DNA of 64,000 nucleotides from Albirhodobacter sp042466415 (GTDB taxonomy: Bacteria; Pseudomonadota; Alphaproteobacteria; Rhodobacterales; Rhodobacteraceae), in the NCBI RefSeq assembly GCF_042466415.1, contig NZ_JAXHCH010000001.1:124001-188000 (forward strand). The letters are read 5' to 3'. Shown in pieces: positions 28,130 through 37,520 of this stretch. A program made the translations under genes and the position numbers. The notes beneath the pieces are model-generated. The model had not been told where the DNA came from. It ran no database searches and saw nothing but the letters and a program-made list of their open reading frames with translations. Positions within the stretch are counted from its first letter, which is position 1. Every line of letters starts with the position of its first letter.

Positions 28130-29746
28130 ATGACGACGATGATGACGATGCCGCTGGTGATTGGATCGCTTGCGGATCATGTCGCACGCTACCATGGCGA
28201 GACGGAGGTAATCTCGGTCGAGACAACTGGCGAGACCGAGCGATCTCATTGGTCCGGTGTGATCGAAAACGCGCACCGCCTTGCCTCAGTTCTCGCGGCG
28301 CGCGGGGTGGAATTGGGGGATCGTTGCGGGACGATTGCGTGGAACAATCGCCGCCATCTGGAGATCTACTTCGGCGTCTCTAGCGGCGGCATGGTCTGTC
28401 ACACGATCAACCCGCGCCTTTCGCCCGAGCAAATGATTTTTGTGATCAACGATGCCCAAGACAAAGTTCTGTTCCTTGACCGCAGCTTCGTGCCGCTGAT
28501 CGCTGCCATTCGCGATCAAATTCCATCCGTGGAGGCGATCATCCTGATGGGCGCAGCCGATGAGGGCGCCGCGGCGGCCCTTGATGGGCTGCTGTTCTAC
28601 GACGATTTCATTGCCGATGGTGATCCAGCTTTTAGCTGGCCCGACCTTGATGAAACCACGCCGTCGTCCCTTTGCTATACCTCGGGCACGACGGGGAATC
28701 CCAAAGGCGTCTTGTTTACGCATCGCTCAACGGTGTTGCATTCAATCGCGTGCAATTCGCCCGATGGTCTTGCTGTGTCCGCGAGTGATACGGTGATGCC
28801 CGTTGTGCCGATGTTCCATGTGAATGCGTGGGGTGTGCCATATGTGGCGGCAAGCGTCGGATGTAAGCTCGTGCTGCCGGGGCCGAAACTGGATGGTGAA
28901 AGCCTCGCGCGGTTGATCGATGCGCAGAAAGTCAGCTTGGCGCTTGGTGTGCCGACGATCTGGATGGGGCTGCTGCAAGGTCTCAAATCCACAGGGTCAA
29001 AGGCAGAAAGCCTGAAGCGCACCGTGGTCGGGGGCTCCGCGCTGCCTCCCTCCATGATTGCGGAATTCCGCAATTCCTACGGCGTCGATCTGATCCACGC
29101 ATGGGGCATGACCGAGACCAGCCCGCTGGGAACCCTGAACCAGCTGCTGCAAAAACATCGTGATTTGCCCGAGGGTGAGCGCGAGATCATTCGGAACGGT
29201 CAGGGGCGCCCGCCCTTTGGCGTAGAGCTACGGCTCATCGATGAAGACGACGCGGTTTTGCCCAATGACGGCGTCACCCAAGGGGAATTGCAGATCCGTG
29301 GGCATTGGATCGTCCAACGGTATTTCGGCCAATTGACCTCTGCCCTCACGGATGATGGCTGGTTTGACACGGGCGATATCGCAACGATCAATCCGGACGG
29401 CTACATGATTATCCGCGACCGCGCGAAAGATATTATCAAGTCGGGCGGCGAATGGATTTCGACGGTGGAACTTGAGAATATCGCGATCGCGCACCCTAAA
29501 GTTGCGAGCGCGGCTGCTATCGCCGCACTGCATGATAAATGGGGCGAACGTCCTGTCTTGATCGTGCAGCCTGTAGCTGGCGCTGATCTCGCGGAGGCGG
29601 AGATCTTGGCCAGTTTCGGCGATAAGGTGCCAAGCTGGCAGGTGCCCGACCGCGTGATTTTTGTGGAGGCATTACCATTGGGCGCGACGGGGAAAGTTGT
29701 CAAATCGCAACTTCGGGCGCTCTACGGGCGGGTTCTGCTCGACTAG
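28130..29746 (+). CDS. Medium/long-chain acyl-CoA ligase (AMP-binding enzyme)
   Basis: 538 residues, an ANL-superfamily adenylate-forming enzyme. It has the P-loop YTSGTTGNPKGV (about residues 183-194), the GMTETSP motif near residue 326, YFGQLTSALTDDGWFDTGD, and the C-terminal catalytic Lys region GATGKVVKSQLR. It activates a carboxylic acid with ATP and CoA. Length and order resemble the marine roseobacter ligases that include 3-methylmercaptopropionate-CoA ligase (DmdB). That assignment is possible but not provable by eye, and a fatty-acid substrate is as likely. AGGGAGAGAC precedes the ATG. It stands alone, followed by a terminator. Confidence 0.88.
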   Translation: MTTMMTMPLVIGSLADHVARYHGETEVISVETTGETERSHWSGVIENAHRLASVLAARGVELGDRCGTIAWNNRRHLEIYFGVSSGGMVCHTINPRLSPEQMIFVINDAQDKVLFLDRSFVPLIAAIRDQIPSVEAIILMGAADEGAAAALDGLLFYDDFIADGDPAFSWPDLDETTPSSLCYTSGTTGNPKGVLFTHRSTVLHSIACNSPDGLAVSASDTVMPVVPMFHVNAWGVPYVAASVGCKLVLPGPKLDGESLARLIDAQKVSLALGVPTIWMGLLQGLKSTGSKAESLKRTVVGGSALPPSMIAEFRNSYGVDLIHAWGMTETSPLGTLNQLLQKHRDLPEGEREIIRNGQGRPPFGVELRLIDEDDAVLPNDGVTQGELQIRGHWIVQRYFGQLTSALTDDGWFDTGDIATINPDGYMIIRDRAKDIIKSGGEWISTVELENIAIAHPKVASAAAIAALHDKWGERPVLIVQPVAGADLAEAEILASFGDKVPSWQVPDRVIFVEALPLGATGKVVKSQLRALYGRVLLD

Positions 29747-29769
29747 ACGACGGCGTCTTTAAAAATTCG

Positions 29770-29804
29770 AACGCCCGCGATCTATCCAGACCGCGGGCGT
29801 TTTC
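29770..29804. terminator. Terminator between acyl-CoA ligase and cysNC
   Basis: A 10-bp stem AACGCCCGCG/CGCGGGCGTT is followed by TTTT on the plus strand, with an A-rich flank on the other side. It is likely bidirectional for the convergent genes. Confidence 0.8.
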
Positions 29805-29822
29805 GTGACGTTCAGTTGAGGC

Positions 29823-31730
29823 TTACGGGATCAACCGTGCCACGATCAAATCTGCGGCTTCTTCCGCAGTCATTTGCGTGGTGTCGATATGCACCTCTGG
29901 GGCATCTGGATGCTCATAGGGCGAGTCGATGCCGGTGAAGTTTTTCAACTGTCCCGATCGCGCCTTGGCGTAGAGGCCTTTCACATCGCGCTGCTCGGCA
30001 ACTTCAAGCGGCGTATCGACGAAGACCTCGATAAACTCACCCGGCTGCATCATCGAACGCACCATATCGCGCTCCGACCGGAACGGCGAGATGAAGGCTG
30101 TGATCACGATCAGGCCCGAGTCCGTCATGAGCTTCGCGACTTCGCCCACACGCCGGACGTTTTCGACGCGGTCGGCCTCCGTGAAGCCAAGATCCTTGTT
30201 CAAACCGTGACGGACGTTGTCACCATCCAGCAAGAACGTGTGACGGTTCATCCGTGCAAGCTTTTTCTCAACGATATTCGCGATTGTCGATTTCCCCGAT
30301 CCCGAAAGACCTGTCAGCCAAACAACCGACGGCTTCTGGTTTTTCATCGCGGCGTGGTGGTCGCGGCCAATATCGGTGGCCTGCCAATGAATGTTCTGCG
30401 CACGGCGCAGCGCGAAGTTGACCATCCCCGCGGCAACCGTATGGTTGGTCATCTTGTCGATCAGGATGAACCCACCCAAATCGCGGCTCTCCGCATAGGG
30501 TGCGAAGGGAATTGCGCGATCGGTTGTGACGTTTGCGACGCCGATTGCGTTCAAATCCAAGGTTTTCGACGCGAGGTGCTCTTGCGTGTTAACGTTGACC
30601 TCGTATTTCGGCTCATGGATCGTTGCCGACACGGTTTGCGTGCCGATTTTCAACCAATAGGCACGACCCGGAACGAGCTCGGCCTCATCCATCCAAACCA
30701 ATGTGCTCTCGAATTGATCAGCCACCTCGAGCGGCGATTGCGCCGCGACGATCACTTGACCGCGCGAGCAATCGATTTCGTCGGCAAGGGTGATCAATGT
30801 AGATTCGCCGGCGACTGCAAGATCACGGTCGCCTTCCAGTGCCACGATACGCGCGACGGTGGAGGTTTTACCCGATGGCAAAACACGCACCTCATCCCCC
30901 GGACGAACCTGACCGCTCGCGATCATCCCTGCGAACCCGCGGAAATCGAGATTGGGGCGGTTAACCCATTGAACCTGCATCCGGAACGGGCTGTTTTGCT
31001 CGGCGCCGCTCTCGACCTCAAGCGTCTCTAGGTAAGGCAGCAAAGCCTCGCCTTTGTACCAAGGGGTGTTTTCGCTCAGGGTGGTGATGTTGTCGCCTTT
31101 GAAGCCGGAGATCGGCATTGGCGTGAACTCGGTGATGCCGATGCTTGCCGCGAAGGTGCGGTATTCTTCGACGATGCGGTTGAAGGTGGCCTCGTCATAC
31201 CCCACGAGATCCATCTTATTCACGGCCAGCACGAGATGGCGAATGCCGATCAAATGCGCGAGATAGCTGTGGCGGCGCGTTTGCGTCAGAACACCTTTGC
31301 GCGCATCAATCAAGATCACCGCGACATCTGCCGTAGACGCGCCAGTCACCATGTTCCGTGTGTATTGCTCGTGGCCGGGGGTATCTGCGACGATGAACTT
31401 GCGCTTTTCCGTTGCGAAGAAACGGTAAGCCACGTCAATCGTGATCCCCTGCTCGCGCTCGGCGGCGAGGCCGTCGACGAGCAACGCGAAGTCGATCTCC
31501 TGACCTTGGGTGCCGGCGCGTTTGCTATCAGCCTCAAGAGCCGAGAGTTGATCTTCGAAAATCATCTTGCTGTCGTACAACAGCCGCCCGATCAGGGTCG
31601 ATTTACCGTCATCGACGGAACCGCAGGTGATGAAACGCAACATGCTTTTGTGCTGATGTGCCTCGAGATAGGCATCGATGTTCTCAGCAATGAGGGCGTC
31701 TGTTTTGTAGATAGGGTTGTCGGTGCTCAT
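29823..31730 (-). CDS. cysNC: Bifunctional sulfate adenylyltransferase large subunit/APS kinase
   Basis: 635 residues, a fusion of CysN and CysC. The GTPase half has G1 GSVDDGKST (about residues 37-45), G3 DTPGHEQY and G4 NKMD, then EF-Tu-like beta-barrel domains. The APS-kinase half, from about residue 440, has P-loop GLSGSGKST and the TEADRVENVRRVGEVAKLM segment. With CysD it makes adenosine 5'-phosphosulfate from sulfate and ATP, driven by GTP; the kinase half then makes PAPS, the donor for reduction and for sulfotransferases. CysD lies 42 nt upstream in the same operon. The fused architecture is common in alphaproteobacteria. Confidence 0.96.
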   Translation of the reverse strand: MSTDNPIYKTDALIAENIDAYLEAHQHKSMLRFITCGSVDDGKSTLIGRLLYDSKMIFEDQLSALEADSKRAGTQGQEIDFALLVDGLAAEREQGITIDVAYRFFATEKRKFIVADTPGHEQYTRNMVTGASTADVAVILIDARKGVLTQTRRHSYLAHLIGIRHLVLAVNKMDLVGYDEATFNRIVEEYRTFAASIGITEFTPMPISGFKGDNITTLSENTPWYKGEALLPYLETLEVESGAEQNSPFRMQVQWVNRPNLDFRGFAGMIASGQVRPGDEVRVLPSGKTSTVARIVALEGDRDLAVAGESTLITLADEIDCSRGQVIVAAQSPLEVADQFESTLVWMDEAELVPGRAYWLKIGTQTVSATIHEPKYEVNVNTQEHLASKTLDLNAIGVANVTTDRAIPFAPYAESRDLGGFILIDKMTNHTVAAGMVNFALRRAQNIHWQATDIGRDHHAAMKNQKPSVVWLTGLSGSGKSTIANIVEKKLARMNRHTFLLDGDNVRHGLNKDLGFTEADRVENVRRVGEVAKLMTDSGLIVITAFISPFRSERDMVRSMMQPGEFIEVFVDTPLEVAEQRDVKGLYAKARSGQLKNFTGIDSPYEHPDAPEVHIDTTQMTAEEAADLIVARLIP

Positions 31731-31772
31731 GGGGTACCTGAATGCAAAATACTGGGCAGGAGGGAGAACGGC

Positions 31773-32678
31773 TTAGAAGTAGCCTTCTTGCTTTTTCTTC
31801 TCCATCGAGGCGGCCTGATCGTGGTCGATCGCACGGCCTTGGCGTTCGGAGGTGGTCGTCAGGAGCATTTCCTGAATGACGTCCGGCAAAGTTTTTGCCT
31901 CACTCTCAACCGCGCCCGTCAACGGGTAGCATCCCAAGGTGCGGAACCGCACAGAGCGCATCTGCGGCGTCTCGCCATCACGCAGCGGGAAGCGTTCATC
32001 ATCAACCATGATGATCAACCCGTCACGTTCAACCGTCGGACGCGGGGCCGAGAAATACAGAGGGACGATTTCGATGCCCTCAAGATGGATATATTGCCAG
32101 ATATCCAACTCCGTCCAATTCGAGATCGGGAACACGCGGACGCTTTCGCCCTTTGCTTTGCGCGCATTATAGAGATGCCACAGCTCTGGCCGCTGGCTTT
32201 TTGGATCCCAGCGGTGGTTGGCGGAGCGGAACGAGAATACACGTTCCTTCGCACGGGATTTCTCCTCGTCGCGACGCGCGCCACCAAAAGCGACATCAAA
32301 TTCATACTTCGTCAGGGCCTGTTTCAGGCCTTCAGTCTTCCACATATCCGTGTGCAAGCCACCGTGATCGAACGGGTTGATGCCGCGCTCCACCGCTTCC
32401 GGGTTTTTGTGAACGAGCAGCTTCATCCCTGCGTCGGCTGCTGCCTTGTCGCGCAGCTTGTACATCTCTTGGAACTTCCAAGTGGTGTCCACGTGCAAAA
32501 GCGGGAACGGCGGCGGCGACGGGTAGAACGCCTTTTTCGCCAGATGCAGCATCACAGCACTGTCTTTACCGACAGAATAGAGCATCACGGGGTTTTCGGC
32601 CTCGGCCATGACCTCGCGCATGATGTGGATGCTTTCGGCTTCCAAGCGTTGCAGGTGGGTCAGCGTTTTGGTGTTCAT
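31773..32678 (-). CDS. cysD: Sulfate adenylyltransferase small subunit
   Basis: 301 residues, a PAPS-reductase-like fold. It has the ATP-binding PP motif YSVGKDSAVMLHL (about residues 34-46), HVDTTWKFQEM, and AFGGARRDEEKSRAKER. The catalytic small subunit adenylates sulfate together with the CysN half of the downstream fusion. The start at 32678 (MNTKTLTHLQRLEAES) matches known CysD N-termini; a longer in-frame start at 32741 lies within a palindromic promoter element and is rejected. Divergent from the LuxR-type gene at 32789. Confidence 0.95.
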   Translation of the reverse strand: MNTKTLTHLQRLEAESIHIMREVMAEAENPVMLYSVGKDSAVMLHLAKKAFYPSPPPFPLLHVDTTWKFQEMYKLRDKAAADAGMKLLVHKNPEAVERGINPFDHGGLHTDMWKTEGLKQALTKYEFDVAFGGARRDEEKSRAKERVFSFRSANHRWDPKSQRPELWHLYNARKAKGESVRVFPISNWTELDIWQYIHLEGIEIVPLYFSAPRPTVERDGLIIMVDDERFPLRDGETPQMRSVRFRTLGCYPLTGAVESEAKTLPDVIQEMLLTTTSERQGRAIDHDQAASMEKKKQEGYF

Positions 32679-32738
32679 CGGCAAATCTCTGTCACATCGG
32701 AATATTTCGACCAACCTATCCTTGCGCCGCACCAGATT

Positions 32739-32757
32739 CACCCCCCATATGGGGGTG
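32739..32757. promoter_or_regulatory. C-run/G-run palindrome between cysD and a LuxR-type gene
   Basis: CACCCCC and GGGGGTG arms around CATAT form a 7-bp inverted repeat 32 nt before the LuxR-type start. A similar element with 7-nt C and G runs lies upstream of another LuxR-type gene at 37521-37536, suggesting a shared type of site. Confidence 0.5.
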
Positions 32758-32788
32758 CTATCATAAATCAGTCAGTCGTGAGGCCGAG

Positions 32789-33820
32789 ATGAGCAACGAG
32801 ATCGAGATCCTAAAAGCGCTTATCACTGCCTCTGCCCCGCCGCCCGGCACCGGAGCAGGTAGGCAAACAGGATGGGCGCATTTCCTCGCGCAGCTATCGC
32901 AAGCCACACGCGCCGATCATGCGCGCCTCGATCTGCAGCTCAACGATGGTCAATTGCGTACATGGGTTTATTCGGCAACCGAAACGGAAATCGAAGGGTT
33001 GGATAGTGCAACGCGTGAAAGAATGCGGCCCGAACGGGTCTACTCGCAAGTTGACTTGCCGATGCCATCGGGGGCGGCACAGTTAGCCTCTGCCGCGATC
33101 CGCGCGATCCGTTTGCGCGGTACCGATATCGGCTCCGTGACCTTGGTGTTGCACCGGACCTCGGGGGATTTCCGCGCCGTTGACGGGGTGCAACTCGACA
33201 AGCTGGTGCCCTATCTTCATCCCGCCCTCACAACATGGCAGCGACAATCGCAGCTCGCCGAGATCGCAGCCATCGAGCAAGAAATTAATCTCGCGCTTGG
33301 TGCAGGATGGATCATCTTCGCCCCAACTGGCCGCGTTCTGCGCATGTCCTCCACAGTTGCGGCGCGCCTTTTACCGGAGGCAGGGATCGTCTATGGCAAG
33401 GATGGCTGGCTCACGCTTCGTGATCCGCGCGCCGCCGCCCGTTTTCGGCAAGCAATTTCCGATGCGGCAGATGACAGGCCCTCGATCATTGCGCTCGTGG
33501 AGGCACCTCGTGTGCAGATCGCGCTGAAAGCCGGTGAGTTCGCCGGTGAGCCCGTCGTGATCGGACGGCTTCGTCGCAATCTCACGGCACAAACCATTCC
33601 GGCTGAACGGATCTGCGCCGCTTTCAACCTGAGCCCGAGCGCCGCACGTCTTGCCGCGCGATTGGCGGATGGGATGACATTGCAATCTGCCGCAGACGAG
33701 TTGGGGTGGACAATCGAGACGGCCCGAAGCTGCTCGAAACAGATCTTCGCGCGGATTGGCGACAGCGGTCAACCCGCCCTTGTGCGCCGCCTGTTGGAAA
33801 GCGCCATTTGGTTCGATTGA
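32789..33820 (+). CDS. LuxR-type HTH regulator
   Basis: 343 residues. The C-terminal LuxR-type HTH lies about residues 272-338 (ICAAFNLSPSAARLAARLADG then DELGWTIETARSCSKQIFARIG). The N-terminal 250 residues look like a sensory alpha/beta domain, with a PAS-like segment around IIFAPTGRVLRMS. No receiver-domain or acyl-homoserine-lactone motif is recognised. It precedes the lipoprotein/Slam pair on the same strand, and a dyad at 33853-33872 lies just after it. It is one of three LuxR-type proteins within 5.4 kb; the ligand and targets are unknown. Confidence 0.82.
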   Translation: MSNEIEILKALITASAPPPGTGAGRQTGWAHFLAQLSQATRADHARLDLQLNDGQLRTWVYSATETEIEGLDSATRERMRPERVYSQVDLPMPSGAAQLASAAIRAIRLRGTDIGSVTLVLHRTSGDFRAVDGVQLDKLVPYLHPALTTWQRQSQLAEIAAIEQEINLALGAGWIIFAPTGRVLRMSSTVAARLLPEAGIVYGKDGWLTLRDPRAAARFRQAISDAADDRPSIIALVEAPRVQIALKAGEFAGEPVVIGRLRRNLTAQTIPAERICAAFNLSPSAARLAARLADGMTLQSAADELGWTIETARSCSKQIFARIGDSGQPALVRRLLESAIWFD

Positions 33821-33852
33821 TCCGCGCAAGGGCCATTCGTCGCGGCCTGTAA

Positions 33853-33872
33853 ACCTATAAGTTCCTATAGAT
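33853..33872. promoter_or_regulatory. Lux-box-like dyad before the surface lipoprotein gene
   Basis: This 20-bp imperfect palindrome (7 of 10 positions symmetric) carries CTATA and TATAG half-sites and resembles lux boxes in size and shape. It lies 86 nt before the lipoprotein ATG and 33 nt after the LuxR-type stop. The function is inferred. Confidence 0.4.
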
Positions 33873-33957
33873 TGTCGTCGTCGGGCATCGATGGAACGCT
33901 TGTTTGCGATCTCTGAAGATCACTCAGCAGCTTTTGCAAACGATAGGGACAGAACAA

Positions 33958-34518
33958 ATGAAACATTGGACAATGGCACTATTTTCCGTGGCTTCGCTTT
34001 CCATCGCGGCCTGCGGCTCATCCAACAGCTCGGTCGCGGATGTTGATCTTCCGGACGGGTTCGAGAGCGTCGAAGGCCTCGTCGGGAGCGCAGAGAGCGG
34101 CACCCTTGATCTGGCCACGGAGGAGATGATGGCGGGCACCGCCTCCATGTCAGGTGCGCTCGGTGTTGGTGAGCTTGGTGAGGATGAGGACCTCGAATTG
34201 CTCGGAGACCTGAGCATGACGGCCGATTTCACGAGCGGCACCTACGCCGGCTCCGCCGATAACTTCGCTCTCTATGACGAGTCACAAGCCATTGAGGCGA
34301 CCTTGGAAGGATCGCTTGCGGTCAGCGGCACCATCAGCGGCACGAGCATCATGGGCTTCGCAGATGGCACTTTGACAGATGATGAAGATCATGAAGTTCT
34401 GCTCGATATGGACGGCAGCTTCTACGATTACGAGGGCGACCTTGCCGCCTATGGCGACATCGAGGGAACGATTGATGGCGAGGACGTAGAAGGTGGTTTC
34501 GCCGCCATCGAAGACTGA
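33958..34518 (+). CDS. Surface lipoprotein, TbpB-barrel-like (Slam cargo candidate)
   Basis: 186 residues. A lipoprotein signal peptide ends LSIAAC, with Cys19 as the lipidation site. The mature protein is very acidic and rich in Gly, Ser and Asp. It has a C-terminal alternating beta pattern ending GDIEGTIDGEDVEGGFAAIE, the shape of the TbpB-type lipoprotein barrel whose last strands read G-x-F. Such proteins are moved to the cell surface by Slam translocons, and a Slam-like gene starts 82 nt downstream. The role may be ligand or nutrient binding or adhesion. The start at 33958 has AGGGACAG upstream. Confidence 0.75.
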   Translation: MKHWTMALFSVASLSIAACGSSNSSVADVDLPDGFESVEGLVGSAESGTLDLATEEMMAGTASMSGALGVGELGEDEDLELLGDLSMTADFTSGTYAGSADNFALYDESQAIEATLEGSLAVSGTISGTSIMGFADGTLTDDEDHEVLLDMDGSFYDYEGDLAAYGDIEGTIDGEDVEGGFAAIED

Positions 34519-34600
34519 GTGATCGCGTAAGCGTCATCAAATCGTGCGTGTCGCGGGGCAACTCGCGGCACGTCTACATCCGCAAACGGGAGCAGCGCCA

Positions 34601-35836
34601 GTGACACACCGCTTTAAACCCTCAACCCGCTTTCTGCATGTGTTGATCGTTGCGCTATGCCTGATGATGCCCCTGAGCGCGCCAGCAACGGCACAGATCA
34701 ACCCCTACGATGCACTCATGGTGAAGGGGCGCGCGGCCCTTTCCGCGGATCGCACCGACGCGGCACTGCGGTATTTCTCTGCCGCGCGTAAAATCGCGCC
34801 TTTGGATCCCCGGCCACATCTTGCGATTGCCGAGTCCTTCTCGCGCGCGGGCCAAGCACGTCGCGCCGAAGCCTATATGTCCTATCTCCTGACTGGCCCT
34901 GGGCAGCGAGCGAACGCAGCGCGCTATGCAGATGCAATCGGCATCCTACAACGGCGGCATCCTTTCGTGACCTCCGCGTCATTTGCACTTTTGCCAAGTA
35001 CCAACATCAACAATGTATCCTCCGAATCCAACTTCGAGACACTCTTGGGACGGTTCGAGATCGAAAACGGCGGCGAGGAGACGTCGGGCGTGGGCGCGGA
35101 GTTTGGTATACAGGGGCGTTACCGTTTGCCTCTCGCGCGGGGGCGATCCTTCGAGTTGGGAGCCGCCCTAAACCATGTCTGGTATGAGACGGCCGCGCTG
35201 CGCTATTGGCGCGGGCGCGTTACGGCCGATCTGGTGCAACGGGATGGCGCGCATGATTTGCGCGGCGGGATACACCTTGATCGAACATATTACCCTGATG
35301 TGGATGAAAACCGGTCCGACCGACTAGCGATCGGCCTGCACGGCGCATGGTCACGTGCCCTCAAAGAGGATGCGCGGCTCACGGTATCGGGGTTGATTGA
35401 GCATCGCGCCTATATCGACAAAGATAGCCTTTCGGGCGTCTATTCGACCCTTGGCTTGGGCTACACAAAACGCCACAAAGACGGCTCTGCCTATACGGTG
35501 AGCGCCTCCGTTGAGCGTTCCATCCCCTCGTTAGGATACCATCGATATTTCGGCGCAACCGTGCGCGCGGGCTATGATCGGAATGTCACAGATCATCTGC
35601 GCGCCGGCATCGACGCGAGCGCAACGCTGCGCGTTTATGATGAGGATTTTGCAGCTGTCGATTATCATCGCCGTGATGAGATCTATCGCATCGGGTTTTC
35701 GGTCAGCGACAAACGCCTCACGATGTTCGATGCAACGCCCAAGCTCTCATGCGGCTATAAGGTCCAGTCTTCGAACATCTCTCTCTACTCCTCCAACACG
35801 ACCGATTGCCGGATCGGATGGTCCTACCGCTTCTAA
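34601..35836 (+). CDS. Slam-like outer-membrane translocon (surface lipoprotein assembly modifier)
   Basis: 411 residues from the GTG at 34601, which has GGGAG 8 nt upstream and gives a proper signal peptide ending APATAQ. A periplasmic TPR-like domain (about residues 35-125, repeats of YDALMVKGRAALSADRTDAA type) precedes a C-terminal beta-barrel of about 270 residues (DUF560) with repeated aromatic-ended strands and final residues IGWSYRF. This is the Slam/type 11 secretion architecture that delivers TbpB-like lipoproteins to the outer surface. It follows its candidate cargo gene. The stop overlaps that of the convergent hydrolase gene by 2 nt. Confidence 0.82.
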   Translation: MTHRFKPSTRFLHVLIVALCLMMPLSAPATAQINPYDALMVKGRAALSADRTDAALRYFSAARKIAPLDPRPHLAIAESFSRAGQARRAEAYMSYLLTGPGQRANAARYADAIGILQRRHPFVTSASFALLPSTNINNVSSESNFETLLGRFEIENGGEETSGVGAEFGIQGRYRLPLARGRSFELGAALNHVWYETAALRYWRGRVTADLVQRDGAHDLRGGIHLDRTYYPDVDENRSDRLAIGLHGAWSRALKEDARLTVSGLIEHRAYIDKDSLSGVYSTLGLGYTKRHKDGSAYTVSASVERSIPSLGYHRYFGATVRAGYDRNVTDHLRAGIDASATLRVYDEDFAAVDYHRRDEIYRIGFSVSDKRLTMFDATPKLSCGYKVQSSNISLYSSNTTDCRIGWSYRF

Positions 35837-37416
35837 CGCGTTACCACCGCGCGCGCAGGATCATCGACGACCGCACCAGGCGCAATGAGCGTTTTCATAA
35901 GCGCTTCAAAATGCTGGATGAGTATCAAGTGCCCCGCATCATCAAATCTGGTAAAGCTGCTCGCCTGAACCGTCGAAGCGACCGCGCGGATGTCATTCAC
36001 CGGGCTGATCGGATCCTCTGCGCCGTGGATAAACGCAATATCACAGTGTGCCTCGCGAAGATCGTTCAGCCAGTTGCGCTGCATATTCGTGATCTCGTCA
36101 ACGGAGGCGAGCGTGGCGTGGTTGGCGATCAACGCAAGCCATTCCGCCAAAAACGGCGATTGGAACATCGCCTCAATCGAAGCCGTGTCAGCGGGCGAGT
36201 TACGGAACAGATGCGCAAGCCCTTTTTGCGCCCAGTCAGGCACGCGACTGATGGCATTATAAACTTTCGTCAGACCCGCGATAACCCGTGCATCGGCGCG
36301 CAGCCTTTGCGTCATCTCGACAAAGATCGTCGGAGTTTGCTCCGGTGTCATGGGCAATACAGCCTGAGGTGTTGCTACGAGCACCAGCCGCGCGATTAGA
36401 TCGGGATGATGCCGAGCGAAATGTGCCGCCCAAGGCACCCCCGCGCTTTCGCCGATACAAATCAGTGGCTGATCCGTCAGATACTCCATCGTCTCGGCCA
36501 ATGCGCGCGTCACGCGCTCCAGCCGCGCTTGGGCATCCAGACTGCCGTCAAACCCGAGGAAATGGCGTGGCACAACGATCCACCGTAACCCGAGCCGTTT
36601 GAGCGTTGCGACCATCTGCGTATCGACAAGTACGGGTGCCAACATGCTGTGAAAATAAAGTACGGGCCGTCCGCGCCTTGCGCCAAACTCCCATACCGGA
36701 ATTTCAATCCCTTCACCGATTGTCACCGTATTGACGATGACATCCCGACCAAACTGACGCTTCACAAGGGCCGTCTCAAAATTGCGGCCTTGCGTGGGGA
36801 GGATTTCGTCCAAAATGCGTGCGGTAATTTCAACTGATAGCGTCCGCAGCAAGGCCGCTTGGGTGTTCACGCCCAGCTTCTCCATGATGATTTGAGCCTG
36901 CTTGCGCTTGGTATCATAGGAGGCGCCCACCGCCGCCGCCGCCGCTTTAAGATCCAGCCCAGTGAGCAAATGAGCCAGCAATAGATATTCCGATTTCGTC
37001 AGCCCTGCTTCGTTGCCCGCACCGCAAAGCGCGAGAATTCTGCGGTGATCGAGATGCACCGCGATGAGTGACAGATGTTCTGGCGCGTCGTCCCAACGAT
37101 CAATTCGGTCATACAAAAAATACAGACTTCCTTGCGCCACAACATAGGCACATCCGCTGGCGGAGTGTTTCGGCATGCGGATTGTTTTGGGAAACAGCTC
37201 GTCCGCGTCGGTAAAAAGGCCTGCGATCTGTCGTGTGCCCGTACGATCATAGAGGTTGGCAGGGAAGCTACAGCGCGAAAAATTGCGGTAAAAAAAACGC
37301 TCGCTCAGGCTTTCCTCTGCCTGCTGCATCAAAATCACATCCTCAGGCGGCAAGATCACGCGATCTCGGCTCATGACGGATGTCAGCGTCTGAATGAATT
37401 GAGAAGATCGGGCCAT
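35833..37416 (-). CDS. LuxR-type HTH fused to an alpha/beta hydrolase
   Basis: 527 residues. The N-terminal part (about 1-150) looks like a sensory domain. A LuxR-type HTH follows at about 150-215 (GLTKSEYLLLAHLLTG, AAAAAVGASYDTKRKQAQIIMEKLG), then an alpha/beta hydrolase of about 290 residues. The hydrolase shows nucleophile elbow GESAGVPW, acid in HGAEDPISP, and His in DDAGHLI, so the catalytic triad appears intact. A DNA-binding protein carrying an active-looking hydrolase could sense or destroy a small ester/lactone signal; this is inference. It diverges from the small LuxR-type gene at 37596 across a C/G-run palindrome. The start at 37416 has GGAAG upstream. Confidence 0.82.
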   Translation of the reverse strand: MARSSQFIQTLTSVMSRDRVILPPEDVILMQQAEESLSERFFYRNFSRCSFPANLYDRTGTRQIAGLFTDADELFPKTIRMPKHSASGCAYVVAQGSLYFLYDRIDRWDDAPEHLSLIAVHLDHRRILALCGAGNEAGLTKSEYLLLAHLLTGLDLKAAAAAVGASYDTKRKQAQIIMEKLGVNTQAALLRTLSVEITARILDEILPTQGRNFETALVKRQFGRDVIVNTVTIGEGIEIPVWEFGARRGRPVLYFHSMLAPVLVDTQMVATLKRLGLRWIVVPRHFLGFDGSLDAQARLERVTRALAETMEYLTDQPLICIGESAGVPWAAHFARHHPDLIARLVLVATPQAVLPMTPEQTPTIFVEMTQRLRADARVIAGLTKVYNAISRVPDWAQKGLAHLFRNSPADTASIEAMFQSPFLAEWLALIANHATLASVDEITNMQRNWLNDLREAHCDIAFIHGAEDPISPVNDIRAVASTVQASSFTRFDDAGHLILIQHFEALMKTLIAPGAVVDDPARAVVTR

Positions 37417-37520
37417 CGTACCGCTTCCCTCCACTTGTTGCGCTCGCGATCACGGAGCGGGCTTCAATGTGATCGGCAGATCAGAAAATAGAGATTTTGT
37501 GCATCTCTTTTTGCGAGCCT

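Noticed and set aside
28130..29746. Firm assignment of the acyl-CoA ligase as DmdB of dimethylsulfoniopropionate breakdown
   Set aside because: Length and motif order fit, but ordinary fatty-acyl ligases share them and no other dmd gene is adjacent; kept as a possibility only.
31236..32792. 518-codon plus-strand open frame across cysD
   Set aside because: Antisense to cysNC and cysD, both unmistakable by motif.
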